Source: Pseudaeromonas sp038247115 (GTDB lineage: Bacteria; Pseudomonadota; Gammaproteobacteria; Enterobacterales; Aeromonadaceae). Taken from it: a DNA stretch of 64,000 bases. Positions 7,102 to 16,500 of this stretch are shown piece after piece; the first letter of the stretch is position 1; each line of letters begins with the position of its first letter. A program made the position numbers and the translations under genes. The notes below the pieces were generated by a model. The model saw only the letters and a list, made by a program, of their open reading frames with translations. It was not told the DNA's origin and made no database searches. The DNA lies in NCBI GenBank assembly GCA_038247115.1, contig JBBRVG010000005.1, forward strand, positions 1 to 64,000. Reading direction: 5' to 3'.

Positions 7102-8487
7102 TTACATAAAATGCTGGGTCGGGCCGGGACTTTCCAGGAGCTGACACAGGGTGGTCAGCGCCTGATCCAGGGCCTGATTATCCAGGGGGTGACTGATGGA
7201 TAGACGCACGGCCTGGGGCGATGGAAAGTGACCGGCAGCAAAGAGCTCGGCTCCGGCAAGGCCGATACCGGCGGCCTCGGCGGCTTGAATAAAGGCCGCC
7301 GACCGCCAGTGGGCGGGCAACTCCAACCAGGCGTGCATGCTACCGTCCTGATAGTGCAAGTTGAAGCGTTCCAGGTGATGCCGCAATAGTTGGGCTCGCT
7401 GTGCCAACTGTTGCCGTTGTTGCACCAGGATCCGATCCGCTTCGCCGCCTTCCATCCAGCGACAAGCCAACTCGACCAGGAGTGGGCTGACCATCCAGCT
7501 GGCACCACGAATGGCCTGGCTGGCGGCCGCTTTCAGTGCCGCAGGCACCAGCATGTAGCCAATACGCAGACCGGCGCTGGTGCCCTTGGAAAAACTGCCC
7601 AGATAGATGACACGCTCCGGTGCCAGATTGACCATGGCCGGAGGTCGGTGCTCGGGCAGCAGGCCATGGACATCATCCTCGATGACCCAGAGCTGATGAC
7701 GTTCGCAGATGGCCAGAATGGCCTGTCGACGCTCGACGCTCATGATGGCGGTGGTCGGATTTTGCAAGGTAGGGATCAGGTACAGAGCCCGGTAGTGCCC
7801 GCTTTGACAGGCCTTCTCCAGCGCTTCGGGCAGCAGCCCGTCCGCATCCATCGCCAGCCCCTTGAGTTGCAAGTGCAGGGGATGTGCCAGGGTATTGAGT
7901 CCGGGGTAGGTCAGACCTTCACACAGCAGGCTTTCACCGCACAGGCCGAGAGTCATCAAGCTCAGCAGAAGGCCGTTTTGCGCGCCGTAATTAAACAGCA
8001 AGCGTTCTGGATCGGCCGCTATGCCATGGGCGGTGAGCCAGGCGCTGGCCCGCTGACGCTGACTGCTGCCGCCCTCGGCGCTGTCGTATTCCATCAGGGC
8101 ATTGATTTGCCCCGGCTCCTGCATCAGGGCTTGCATGGTGTGCATAAAGGGTTCGGTGCGATCCACGGCGACCGGAAGATTTTGCCACAGCTCGATGCGC
8201 TCCGGATTGGGTTGCCGGATATGCCAGGCACGGGCCTGGTTGGAGTGCAGATCGCGGACATAGGTGCCGGATCCGACCCTGCCTTGTAGCAGCCCCTGAT
8301 GTTCGGCCTCGCTGTAAGCGCGAGTGACAGTGCCGACAGTGACACCCAGTTGATCCGCTAGGGCGCGATGGGTTGGTAGCCGTTGGCCACTCGGCAGAGC
8401 GCCACTGGCGATGTCATCACGGATGGTTTCCAGCAGCTGACGGTAAAGCGGCCCTCGGCCACTGAGATGGGGAGTCCAGATTGTCAT
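7102..8487 (-). CDS. MocR-type regulator divergent from LysE exporters
   Basis: 461-residue GntR/MocR regulator. The N-terminal winged helix (LPSGQRLPTHRALADQLGV, TVTRAYSEAEHQGLLQGRVG) is followed by an aminotransferase-like domain with PLP lysine K301 in GSFSKGTSAG. The start ATG at 8487 is overlapped by a palindrome, so the gene is probably self-repressed. It is divergent from the first of two LysE/RhtB-type exporters, a common pairing in which the regulator senses an amino acid and controls its export. The effector is not identifiable here. It is a distant paralogue of the MocR protein encoded at 2346-3722. Confidence 0.87.
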   Translation of the reverse strand: MTIWTPHLSGRGPLYRQLLETIRDDIASGALPSGQRLPTHRALADQLGVTVGTVTRAYSEAEHQGLLQGRVGSGTYVRDLHSNQARAWHIRQPNPERIELWQNLPVAVDRTEPFMHTMQALMQEPGQINALMEYDSAEGGSSQRQRASAWLTAHGIAADPERLLFNYGAQNGLLLSLMTLGLCGESLLCEGLTYPGLNTLAHPLHLQLKGLAMDADGLLPEALEKACQSGHYRALYLIPTLQNPTTAIMSVERRQAILAICERHQLWVIEDDVHGLLPEHRPPAMVNLAPERVIYLGSFSKGTSAGLRIGYMLVPAALKAAASQAIRGASWMVSPLLVELACRWMEGGEADRILVQQRQQLAQRAQLLRHHLERFNLHYQDGSMHAWLELPAHWRSAAFIQAAEAAGIGLAGAELFAAGHFPSPQAVRLSISHPLDNQALDQALTTLCQLLESPGPTQHFM

Positions 8488-8590
8488 GGTGACAATAAAT
8501 CCGTTGATCGTTAATTGTCATCATATTACCGTGTGTTTGTGCCGTAAAACAGCACAAATGTGAACTTCCCTCTATTTTGTATCGATACAA
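8480..8590. promoter_or_regulatory. Operators between MocR gene and exporter
   Basis: Four dyads lie in the divergent interval. ATTGTCA-TGG-TGACAAT (8480-8496) covers the regulator start codon. A third ATTGTCA copy is at 8514-8520. TTTGTGC-N9-GCACAAA spans 8536-8558. The perfect 14-base palindrome TTGTATCGATACAA (8577-8590) lies 46 bases before the exporter start. They are probable binding sites of the MocR protein; this is inferred from position. Confidence 0.6.
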
Positions 8591-8635
8591 TGTTGGCATC
8601 CGGATGCATTTTCTTTACGTCAAAGAGAGGCTGTT

Positions 8636-9256
8636 ATGGCGTTTGAATGGTTATTACCCCTGGCTGGATTCGCTTGGGTTACTTGTATTACTCCAGGTCC
8701 GAACAATGTGCTATTGACGGCATCGGGCGCCCGGTTTGGATTTCGCCGCACCTTGCCCCATGTGGTCGGTATTTCGGCGGGTATGGGGGTCATGCTGTTG
8801 TTGGTGTCTCTGGGATTGGGCGCTTTATTTCAGCAATGGCCGGTGGGACAGACGGTGTTGCGGGTGCTGGGTTCCGGCTACCTGCTGTGGCTCGGTTATC
8901 TCATTGCTCGCTCGGCGCCGCTGAATGCGCCGGTTAATGCACCGGTCGAGCCAGAGGGAGCGACCCTGCAGCCCTGGGCGATTCATCAGGCATTGCTGTT
9001 CCAGTTTATTAATCCCAAGGCCTGGCTGATGTCCATCTCGGCCATTGGCAGTTTCACCTTGCTGGGGAGTGACTATTGGCTTTCGGTCGGTTTGCTGATT
9101 GGGGTGTTTTGCTTGATCTGCCTGAAAACCTGTCTGGTTTGGGCACAATTCGGGGTACAGGTGGGACGTTGGTTGCGTTCCCCCCGGGCGTGGCAACGTT
9201 TTAACTTGGTCATGGGACTACTCACCGCTGGGTGTGTGGTGATGATCTGGCGTTAA
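8636..9256 (+). CDS. LysE/RhtB family amino-acid exporter (copy 1)
   Basis: 206-residue inner-membrane exporter of the LysE/RhtB family, with about six hydrophobic segments. The diagnostic N-terminus TCITPGPNNVLLTASG and the central FQFINPKAWLMSISAIGSF are present. Such proteins export homoserine, threonine, leucine or other amino acids using the proton gradient. GAGAGG precedes the ATG. It is transcribed away from a MocR regulator through a set of palindromes. A second, clearly related gene follows 109 bases downstream. Confidence 0.88.
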   Translation: MAFEWLLPLAGFAWVTCITPGPNNVLLTASGARFGFRRTLPHVVGISAGMGVMLLLVSLGLGALFQQWPVGQTVLRVLGSGYLLWLGYLIARSAPLNAPVNAPVEPEGATLQPWAIHQALLFQFINPKAWLMSISAIGSFTLLGSDYWLSVGLLIGVFCLICLKTCLVWAQFGVQVGRWLRSPRAWQRFNLVMGLLTAGCVVMIWR

Positions 9257-9365
9257 TCCGGCGAACATGAGAATCTGCCGCTGAATTTTTTGCTATAGCG
9301 TTCCAGACTCAATCGCGCTAGCCGGTTGTCTCTGGAACTGTGCATTCAGTGATGAGGACGTTTGG

Positions 9366-9959
9366 ATGGATTTTGCCTGGTTTCTGCCTTTATTGGGGTT
9401 TGCGCTGATCACCTGCGGCACCCCGGGACCGAATAATATGTTGCTGACGGCAGCCGGGGCTAACCTGGGTTTTCGTGCCAGCATGCCGACGTTGGTGGCT
9501 GTGGTCAGCGGCTTGAATCTGATCATGCTGGCCACGGCGCTGGGGCTGGGGGTGGTATTTGCCTCACAACCCATGCTACATCAGGGGCTACGCATCATCG
9601 GCAGTGGCTACCTGCTGTGGTTGGCCTGGAAGCTGGCCCGAGCCGGTGAGCCGGGGGAGCGTCGGGTATCTGAGATGCCGCGCTGGCATCAGGCCGCATT
9701 CTTGCAATTGCTGAATCCGAAGGGCTGGTTCATGGCCTTGTCGGCGGTTGGGGGCTTTACGCTGGCGGACACTAGTTACTGGCCATCGGCCATCGTAGTG
9801 CTGGCGACTTTCTTTGCTATGGGGCTGATCACAGGGGCATTCTGGGTGCTGTTCGGCGCCCAGGTTCGGCGCCTGATCCGTACCGCCCAGGGCTGGCAAC
9901 GTTTCAATTTGTGCATGGGGTTACTGACGGCGGCTTGTGTGGTGATGGTCTGGATGTAG
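9366..9959 (+). CDS. LysE/RhtB family amino-acid exporter (copy 2)
   Basis: 197-residue paralogue of the preceding gene. It shares the N-terminal TCGTPGPNNMLLTAAGANLG and the central LQLLNPKGWFMALSAVGGF, and both proteins end in a similar hydrophobic helix with CVVM. It therefore looks like a tandem duplication that has diverged. GAGGA upstream of the ATG supports the start. It may be cotranscribed with copy 1 or have its own promoter in the 109-base gap. Substrate unknown. Confidence 0.87.
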   Translation: MDFAWFLPLLGFALITCGTPGPNNMLLTAAGANLGFRASMPTLVAVVSGLNLIMLATALGLGVVFASQPMLHQGLRIIGSGYLLWLAWKLARAGEPGERRVSEMPRWHQAAFLQLLNPKGWFMALSAVGGFTLADTSYWPSAIVVLATFFAMGLITGAFWVLFGAQVRRLIRTAQGWQRFNLCMGLLTAACVVMVWM

Positions 9960-10048
9960 ATTTTGGGGTTACCCAAGTGTTCCTCACTTGCTGGTCGGCG
10001 CTGTTTTAACCGCGCCCCAGCTAGTGTTTACAGCAAATGCGTGTAGAA

Positions 10049-10078
10049 TTTGCGCCGATTTTGCGCCGATTTTGCGCC
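10049..10078 (+). repeat. 11-bp tandem repeat, 2.7 copies
   Basis: TTTGCGCCGAT is repeated head to tail at 10049-10059 and 10060-10070, followed by a partial third copy TTTGCGCC from 10071. It lies just before the acyltransferase gene, probably in its leader. Confidence 0.8.
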
Positions 10079-10101
10079 TTTTGCTGACTAAGACGAATTA
10101 G

Positions 10102-11241
10102 ATGACTCAACCTCTGCACGACCCGGATCTGTTCGCCGAGATCCGCCCTTACCATGATGATGAAGTACCCGCTGCATTAGCCCGTTTAATCGCGGATGAT
10201 GAACTGTTGGCCGCGATTGCCCACTTCCGTTACCCCCTGCTATCCCGCTGGTTTGGGTGGCTGCTCAAGCCACTGATCCGCTTGGCCATGCAGCGCCGTT
10301 GGGCCAACGTCAAGACTGTGCGTGATGTACAGATGGAAGTCGCCCATTTTATGGAGCAGATGATCGCCGGAACGACCGATGGCGTCACTTACTCCGGGCT
10401 GGAACAACTGGAGTCTGGGAAGGGGTATCTGTTTATCTCCAACCATAGAGATATTGCGATGGATCCGGCCTTTGTCAACTGGGGCCTCTATAAGTGCGGT
10501 CTGGAGACGGTGCGGATTGCCATTGGCGATAACCTGTTGCGTAAACCCTGCGCCACCGAGCTGATGCGTCTGAACAAGAGTTTCATCGTCAAGCGTTCGG
10601 TCAAAGGGCCGCGGGAGATGATGAAGGCCTTCACCGAACTCTCCTCCTATATTGCCCACTCCCTGGCCGATGGCCATTCTGTCTGGATTGCCCAGAAAGA
10701 GGGGCGAGCCAAGGATGGAGATGACAAGACGGATCCAGCCATTCTCAAAATGTTCTATATGGCCGGCAAGCAGCAGAAATTGCCATTTGCCTCCTATATG
10801 CAGCAATTGAATATAGTGCCGGTCGCCATCTCCTATGAATTTGATCCCGGTGATGAAGCCAAGGCGCGGGAGCTGGTGGAGCGAGCGCAGAGTGGCTGTT
10901 ACGAGAAGGGCGAGTTCGAGGATATCGACAGCATTGTCGCCGGTATTGTCGGCCATAAGGGACGGGTGCACGTCAGTCTGGGTAAACCCCTGACTGGCGA
11001 CTATGACACACCGGAAGCCCTGGCTGCCGCTATTGATCTGGCGATCCATGGCCAATATCGTCTGTTCCCCAGTAACCTGTTGGCGGCCGGGCAGTCAGAC
11101 GGCGTGTCGCCGGAAGAGCGTCAGCGTTTTGAAGCGCGCTTGCAGGCGATGCCGGAAGAGTTGCGAGCCACGGCTCGTGCCATGTATGCCAAACCGGTCG
11201 AGAATCGTGCCCAGTGTGTCGCCGAGATGGTGGATGCTTGA
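10102..11241 (+). CDS. PlsC/PlsB-like acyltransferase family protein
   Basis: 379-residue protein with a glycerolphosphate acyltransferase fold (about residues 85-300). The acceptor motif appears as SNHRDIAMDP (H115 to D121, so H-X5-D rather than the usual H-X4-D), and the second block is QKEGRAKDGDD. No signal peptide is visible; one moderately hydrophobic stretch (about 45-65) may associate with the membrane. It probably acylates a lysophospholipid or glycerol-phosphate-like substrate, but the true substrate is unknown. Its stop codon overlaps the start of the DUF1294 gene (TGATG), so the two are translationally coupled. Confidence 0.75.
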   Translation: MTQPLHDPDLFAEIRPYHDDEVPAALARLIADDELLAAIAHFRYPLLSRWFGWLLKPLIRLAMQRRWANVKTVRDVQMEVAHFMEQMIAGTTDGVTYSGLEQLESGKGYLFISNHRDIAMDPAFVNWGLYKCGLETVRIAIGDNLLRKPCATELMRLNKSFIVKRSVKGPREMMKAFTELSSYIAHSLADGHSVWIAQKEGRAKDGDDKTDPAILKMFYMAGKQQKLPFASYMQQLNIVPVAISYEFDPGDEAKARELVERAQSGCYEKGEFEDIDSIVAGIVGHKGRVHVSLGKPLTGDYDTPEALAAAIDLAIHGQYRLFPSNLLAAGQSDGVSPEERQRFEARLQAMPEELRATARAMYAKPVENRAQCVAEMVDA

Positions 11242-11537
11242 TGTGGCTGTGGCCAACGTTGACCTGGGTACCCTGGGGCTGGTGTCTGGCTGCGAGCTAC
11301 GGACTGATGAGTCTGCTGACACTGGGCTTGATGGCGCTCGACAAGCGTCGGGCCCGACGAGGTGAGTGGCGGATCCCCGAGCGCGTGCTACACCTGTGTG
11401 AATTGCTCGGCGGCTGGCCGGGAACCCTGCTCGCCCAACGCTGGCTGCGGCACAAGAGTCGCAAGCTGAGTTATCGGCTGGTGCTGTGGGGTATCATAAC
11501 TCTGCATCTGCTGGCAGCTTGGCTCTGGCTGTTATGA
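11241..11537 (+). CDS. DUF1294 membrane protein
   Basis: 98-residue protein of the DUF1294 family with two or three membrane helices. The conserved core MALDKRRARRGEWRIPE is followed by LLGGWPGTLLAQRWLRHKS. The ATG at 11241 overlaps the stop of the acyltransferase gene by one base; an upstream in-frame GTG-like start at 11214 would lie within that gene and is less likely. Function is unknown; the family is often found alone or fused to cold-shock domains. Coupling to the acyltransferase suggests a membrane-related role, as inference. Confidence 0.8.
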   Translation: MWLWPTLTWVPWGWCLAASYGLMSLLTLGLMALDKRRARRGEWRIPERVLHLCELLGGWPGTLLAQRWLRHKSRKLSYRLVLWGIITLHLLAAWLWLL

Positions 11538-11543
11538 CGAACA

Positions 11544-11580
11544 TAAAAAAAGCGAACCCTCGGGTTCGCTTTTTTGTTTT
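11544..11580. terminator. Bidirectional terminator, DUF1294 / decarboxylase
   Basis: AGCGAACC pairs with GGTTCGCT around CTCG (11551-11570), with A-run before (from 11544) and T-run after (to 11580). It serves both converging genes. Confidence 0.9.
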
Positions 11581-11594
11581 GCCGTGCGCGCTGC

Positions 11595-12743
11595 TTAGGC
11601 GACGGCTTTGAGTGCCGCCGCATCGCTATCCATCACCAGGATGGAGGTGCGACGGAAGAAGTTGAACTCGGTGGCCGAAGCCCAGGTGTAGGCTCCCATC
11701 ATCTTGCCGATCACCAGCTCGCCCAGCTCCAGCTCCGGTAGCATGATCTCTTCGGCGATGACATCCACGCTGTCGCAGGTCGGGCCCGCCAGAACGGCGG
11801 GATAACGTTCACCCTTGGCGTACGGCGTACTCTTGGGGTAGAAGACGTGGTCAAACAGCTGGCCGCTGTAGCTACCGTACAGCCCATCATCCAGATAGTA
11901 CCAGGTACGGCCAAAGCGTTCGGCCTTGCCCATGACACTGGAGATGGAAGTCATGGCCGGTGCCGAGATGAAACGGCCGGGCTCTGCCAACAGCCGGATG
12001 CCGTCCGGTGTCTTGGCCAATGCGGTGCGGATCGGTGCACAAAACGCATCTATGTCCAGCTCGCCACCGGCGTAATCCACCGGAAAGCCACCGCCGATAT
12101 CCAGCACTTGCAGGGCCAGATCCTGTGCTGCTGCTTCGCGCAACAGCTCGTTACAGGCTTCGACGGCTTCCACGTGACGCTTGGCGTTTGGCACCTGGGA
12201 GCCGACATGGAATGACAGGCCTATGACCTCGATGCCCATCGACTTGGCTTGTTGCAACAGAGGCAACACCATCTCGGGAGTGCAGCCGAATTTTTTCGAC
12301 AGATCGACCTTGGTTTCCGGATTCGGGAAGCTGACGCGCAGCAACAAGCGGGCTTGCTGCTTGTACGCAACGAACTTCTGCAGTTCGACCGGATTATCAA
12401 ATACAAAGATGTTGCAGCCATAATCCAGCGCGTAGCGAATATCGGAATCGCGCTTGATGGGATGGGTGTGAATACATTCGTTCGGGTTTATCCCGGCCTC
12501 GCGCATCAAGTCGACTTCGCCATTGGTGGCCAGATCAAAATTTGCGCCTTCAGCTTTCAGGACATCCACTACACCCATGTGGGGCAGGGGTTTTAACGCA
12601 TAGTGCAACGTCACGCCCGGCAGTGCAGCGCTTAACGCTCGATACTGACGGCGAATCGCTGCCTGATCCAGGATCAGCAGGGGAGAACCATGTTGGGCGA
12701 CCAGGCCGCGGTAATCAATTCCCGGAACGAATTGGCTGTTCAT
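11595..12743 (-). CDS. Type III PLP ornithine/lysine decarboxylase
   Basis: 382-residue alanine-racemase-fold decarboxylase of the eukaryotic-like type III group, which makes putrescine from ornithine or cadaverine from lysine. PLP lysine K51 is in HYALKPLPH. Further motifs are GLSFHVGSQ, LDIGGGFPVDY, LAEPGRFISAPA (phosphate binding) and GPTCDSVDVI with the active-site Cys and Asp, then GAYTWASATEFNFF. The ATG at 12743 (MNSQFVPG) matches the family N-terminus; in-frame codons to 12800 are probably leader. The leader contains two dyads. Ornithine versus lysine preference is not readable. Confidence 0.88.
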   Translation of the reverse strand: MNSQFVPGIDYRGLVAQHGSPLLILDQAAIRRQYRALSAALPGVTLHYALKPLPHMGVVDVLKAEGANFDLATNGEVDLMREAGINPNECIHTHPIKRDSDIRYALDYGCNIFVFDNPVELQKFVAYKQQARLLLRVSFPNPETKVDLSKKFGCTPEMVLPLLQQAKSMGIEVIGLSFHVGSQVPNAKRHVEAVEACNELLREAAAQDLALQVLDIGGGFPVDYAGGELDIDAFCAPIRTALAKTPDGIRLLAEPGRFISAPAMTSISSVMGKAERFGRTWYYLDDGLYGSYSGQLFDHVFYPKSTPYAKGERYPAVLAGPTCDSVDVIAEEIMLPELELGELVIGKMMGAYTWASATEFNFFRRTSILVMDSDAAALKAVA

Positions 12744-13134
12744 CTTATGCAAACACCTCACAAAAGGGCCATGGCCCTGAACCAAGTTAACCTCCGGCAA
12801 CGAGAGGCCGGAGCGACGATCTACTATATTGATGCGTAAACGCGCGCATTATCGGGCATCTGCCTGACTATGCAATAGTAGTGGCTAATTCCTCATCCCC
12901 AAGGCAGGGTTTTTTGCTCCTTCGGGAGCATTAACGGCGAGTGGATCTGTGGTGTATTGGCTTAAAAATCTAACATCATCGACAAAATGAGCATTAAAGC
13001 TTGTCGATCACTTCAAATTTGCCCCCATCACAAGAATATTGTCGCAAAGTGGATTTGATGAATAAATTTGCTCAAAAAGATAAAAAAGCCAGCAAATGCT
13101 GGCTATGGAAATGGCATGCTCCTGTGGAGCTCGA
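12744..13134. other. Decarboxylase leader and pilE downstream region
   Basis: 391 bases without a gene. Toward the decarboxylase it holds the palindrome AGGGCCATGGCCCT (12765-12778) and the hairpin CTCCGGC/GCCGGAG (12792-12813), both within about 70 bases of the start codon. Farther out is a UUCG-type hairpin TGCTCC-TTCG-GGAGCA (12915-12930). The left part probably carries the decarboxylase promoter; the right end holds the pilE terminator. Confidence 0.6.
13081..13104 (-). terminator. Terminator of the left pilin operon
   Basis: AGCCAGC (13087-13093) pairs with GCTGGCT (13098-13104); read on the minus strand a T-run (13082-13087) follows. It lies 31 bases beyond the pilE stop. Confidence 0.8.
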
Positions 13135-13551
13135 CTACCAGCAGGTGGCGCTGGTAGGGCTGTGGGTGCCGGTCTGATCGAGAGTATAGGTACCACAACT
13201 GTCACCACTCATGACGCCAGTCGGAACGGCCTGCAGCGTGAAGGTGGTGGCGCTGACCGCGGGCGATGCCGTCAGACTCAAGGTGTAGTAAGCACTGCCA
13301 CCATCTTTCGGTGCCTGGGTAAAGGGTAGGGTGACAGTTTCACTGCCGCACTTGTAACAGCCATCGGCGCTGAACTTGCGCTCCATGAATTGTCCCAGCT
13401 CCAGCAGGGTTGCTTTGGCTTCAGCGCGGCGTGTGGATTTGACGTGTTCCATATACGAGGGATAGCCCACCGCCGCCAGAATGGCGACCACGGCGACGGC
13501 TATCATCAATTCGATCAACGTAATGCCGTGAACCCGCGTGTGTATATGCAT
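13135..13551 (-). CDS. pilE: Type IV minor pilin PilE (left operon)
   Basis: 138-residue type IV pilin-like protein. A short leader ends in Gly (THTRVHG-like stretch HTRVHG) before ITLIELMIAVAVVAILA, giving the prepilin cleavage site with Glu at +5 and the usual hydrophobic helix. The C-terminal half has a Cys pair (DSCGTYTL and the final CW) that would close the D-loop. The start at 13551 is chosen because GGAG is six bases upstream; the in-frame ATG at 13557 is too close to it. It is last in the fimT-pilV-pilW-pilX-pilY1-pilE operon and would join the tip/initiation complex rather than form the fibre. Confidence 0.88.
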   Translation of the reverse strand: MHIHTRVHGITLIELMIAVAVVAILAAVGYPSYMEHVKSTRRAEAKATLLELGQFMERKFSADGCYKCGSETVTLPFTQAPKDGGSAYYTLSLTASPAVSATTFTLQAVPTGVMSGDSCGTYTLDQTGTHSPTSATCW

Positions 13552-13599
13552 GGACATCTCCTAGTGGCTCCGCAGGGCTAATGCCCCGCGGATCCTCGG

Positions 13600-16500
13600 T
13601 TATTGTAATTGACGCCAAGATTGACGCCCCTTGGCATTCGGGCTGATGATCTCGAGAGTCTGTTTGATACTGCCGGATGAGCCGCTGGCGTATTTGATCT
13701 CGGTTTCATCATCGGAGGTGGTGACAAACGCTGATTTAGTGATGATTTCATCGAAGCTCTTGCCACTGACGGGCAGGCCGTCTTCCAAATCATCACCGTC
13801 GATTTTTCCATCCCCATTGATGTCGAAAACCGGATAACTCAAGCGCCGCCCCGTCATGGGCGCCAGCTCCATCAACCAGGATTTACCGCCATAATCACAG
13901 GCATCGACGGAGGGAAGCATGGTTGTGAATACCAGTTGATCCTCGCGTAACTGGATGTCGTTGATGATTCGTTCGCCGACACTACTGGTGAGTCCTGGTG
14001 ACAACAGATTGAGGTACCAGCCCCATTTCAGCGTGTAATCGACCGGGTTATCAGAAACGATGCGCACATTCAGCCCATCGCCATTGGTTGCCGTAATCTC
14101 CTGCTCAATGGTCTGTTGCACCAGCATGGATGTGGTAATGGTGGTGGGAGTCGCTTCCAGCTTGTCTCTGATCCCGTACATGGTTTGTAACTGGGTTGAA
14201 CTGCGGTCTTCATCGGCAAAATAACTGCCGGTGCCGATCAGAACTAGAACACCGCCATCGGGATGCGCAATGACCATAGGTCTGGCGGTGATCGGTTGGC
14301 GGTTGCTCAGTGAACAAGGACTAGAGCTACAAGCAGTAAAGATTTTATGGCTCGACCATTGGGCCCTATCACTGCTTTTCAGATCGAAACGCCACAGGTT
14401 GCCCAGCAGATCGCCCGCGTAGGCATAGTCGATTTTCCGATCACCATCGATATCAATAGGTACCGGCGTACTCAGACCATTGGGACTGGTCGTGCTTCCA
14501 GCACCCGTTGCCAGAACTTTATTTTCTGCACCAGTGGCAAGATCCAGTACAACCAGCTTGGCCTCTTGCGCGGTACTGTTATAACCATTGGCGATAATAG
14601 CGCTCCAGTCACCGTTTGCCAGTTGTCCCAGTGTTACTTGTGGAATGGCATAACCCATGTGGCTACTGGTGTATTCCCACAGGACATCGTCGGTACCGAA
14701 TGTATCCGGTTCCGTCACATCAAGGGCAAATATGGTTTTTCCTCCAGCCCCCGTACTGCCCAGCAAGACAGTCTTCCAGGCACTATTAATGTAGGCATCC
14801 CCTGATCGCGGGCTGCCATCCAGCAGATAGCGGTGATTCTTGGCATAGTCCGTCGCGGTCAATTTGTTGAGACTCAGGACTGTTTGCGAAGGAATATAGG
14901 CAAATTTTTCTACCCCATCGGACTCCTTGAACGCGTGTAACATGCCGTCATTAGCGCCGACATAGATCATCGGTGTTCTGGTTTTTTTGGCTGCCGTGAA
15001 GGCGGCATTCCCCACGCCATAATCCTGGTTGCTGACCAGCACCGGGTTGGAGTTGATGATATCGCCTAGCAGGTTGCTCCGTGTCCTGAAGATGCCGTTT
15101 GTCTGACTGACCTCCTTACTCTGATCACCGCGTAACCAGTTCACCCGCAATGAACCATTGCTGTCAGCGGTGCCGTCGCTATTCTTGTTCAGCGCTGCCT
15201 GTTGGCTGGTGTCCAGATTGGCCCAAGTGAACGTCACGGTTTGAGCGTTGCTGGTCTTGCGGGTGTAAATAGTCCGCGAGGCGTGGGCAGGAAGCTTTTT
15301 GGATGCCTGCCACACGGCGGCTCCGATGGCGCCGGTTGTGCTGTTGAGAGGGTAAGCCGTCAATTCTCCACTCCAGTCACCCGAGCTGAAGCTGGCCTGG
15401 TAGATGCGACTGTTGGTATCCAGCCGGGCTGTGTTACTGACCATGGCGCTGGAAGAGCCGGTACGGGCTTGTACCTGAGCAAAGGCATCGGTCAAGGCGT
15501 CGACAAATGCCTGAGGATCTGAGGCATTGTAGAACCCGCCCCGGCTATTGACCGCAGCATGCCAGAGGTCGTCGATTTTTTTCGGTATTTCTGACGAGGC
15601 TTCTGCTGTTGAGATCGATGGCCAGGACAGGGTGCCATTGGTGAGCTGTTGTAGTGTGTTGGCACCATAGGTTAATGAGCCGCTCAGCCCAAAGCTGACC
15701 GTAAAATTGACCATGTGTTGCCAGTAGGCAGGATCATCGCTGGAGGGGGATACTTTATTCTTGATGCCGGTTTGCAAATCCCGTTTCCAATAATAAGCGG
15801 CCACATCGGCTAGCGTATTGGCACTCCCGTCCTTGTAGGGGGTTACCGCTTTGAACTGGATTTTTGCGCCACCCAAATCATTGGTAATAAGAGCACCATC
15901 GGCATTATCGACGTTTGCCTGGGCTGCTGTGGTGCTTGCGGAAGAGCTATTCCAATAGCCATCAGTCATGAGGATGTGATAGCTCTGGCGGCAGGACTTG
16001 AATTCGCCATAGCTGGTTTGGCCTGGCGCATCGGCCCACGGGCTGCCTGAGCCTTTAGCTCGTTCATAGTATTTGCCGACATCATCCATGGCGCGCCGCA
16101 ACGGAGTATAACCATTGGCGTTGACCGCATATAACCAGGTTAAAAAGTCAGCTTTAGCCGTGGTATTGAACTTTCTAACCCCCTGAATAATCGTATTGGT
16201 GGTTGAGCCATCGACAGTTTTACTGCCGGAGTTAATGGAACCGTAACCGACGCGAACTTTGTCGGACAGTTCATAGAATGCTCGACCAATTCCCGCCTGC
16301 GCCGCCTTGAGTCGGGTGCTGTAATAGGTTTTCCAGTTGGCAAAATTTTGACGTTCTTCGGCAAAGGTACAACTGTTTGGATTGGCGCAATCAGTTCGGT
16401 TAGGTCCCCCTGCGTAACTCGTTACCCCGGAGTAAATCCTGACCGCAGTCCCTGTCGGGGTGTAATAAACACAGTTATAGGTATAGTTGGGGTTCGATCC

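Noticed and set aside
7390..8289. 299-codon plus-strand frame inside the second MocR gene
   Set aside because: The opposite strand is a convincing MocR protein with a PLP lysine; this frame is its shadow.
12915..12930. TGCTCC-TTCG-GGAGCA hairpin as a terminator
   Set aside because: The T-run lies before, not after, the stem on the plus strand, and A-run follows on the minus strand; not a terminator as placed.
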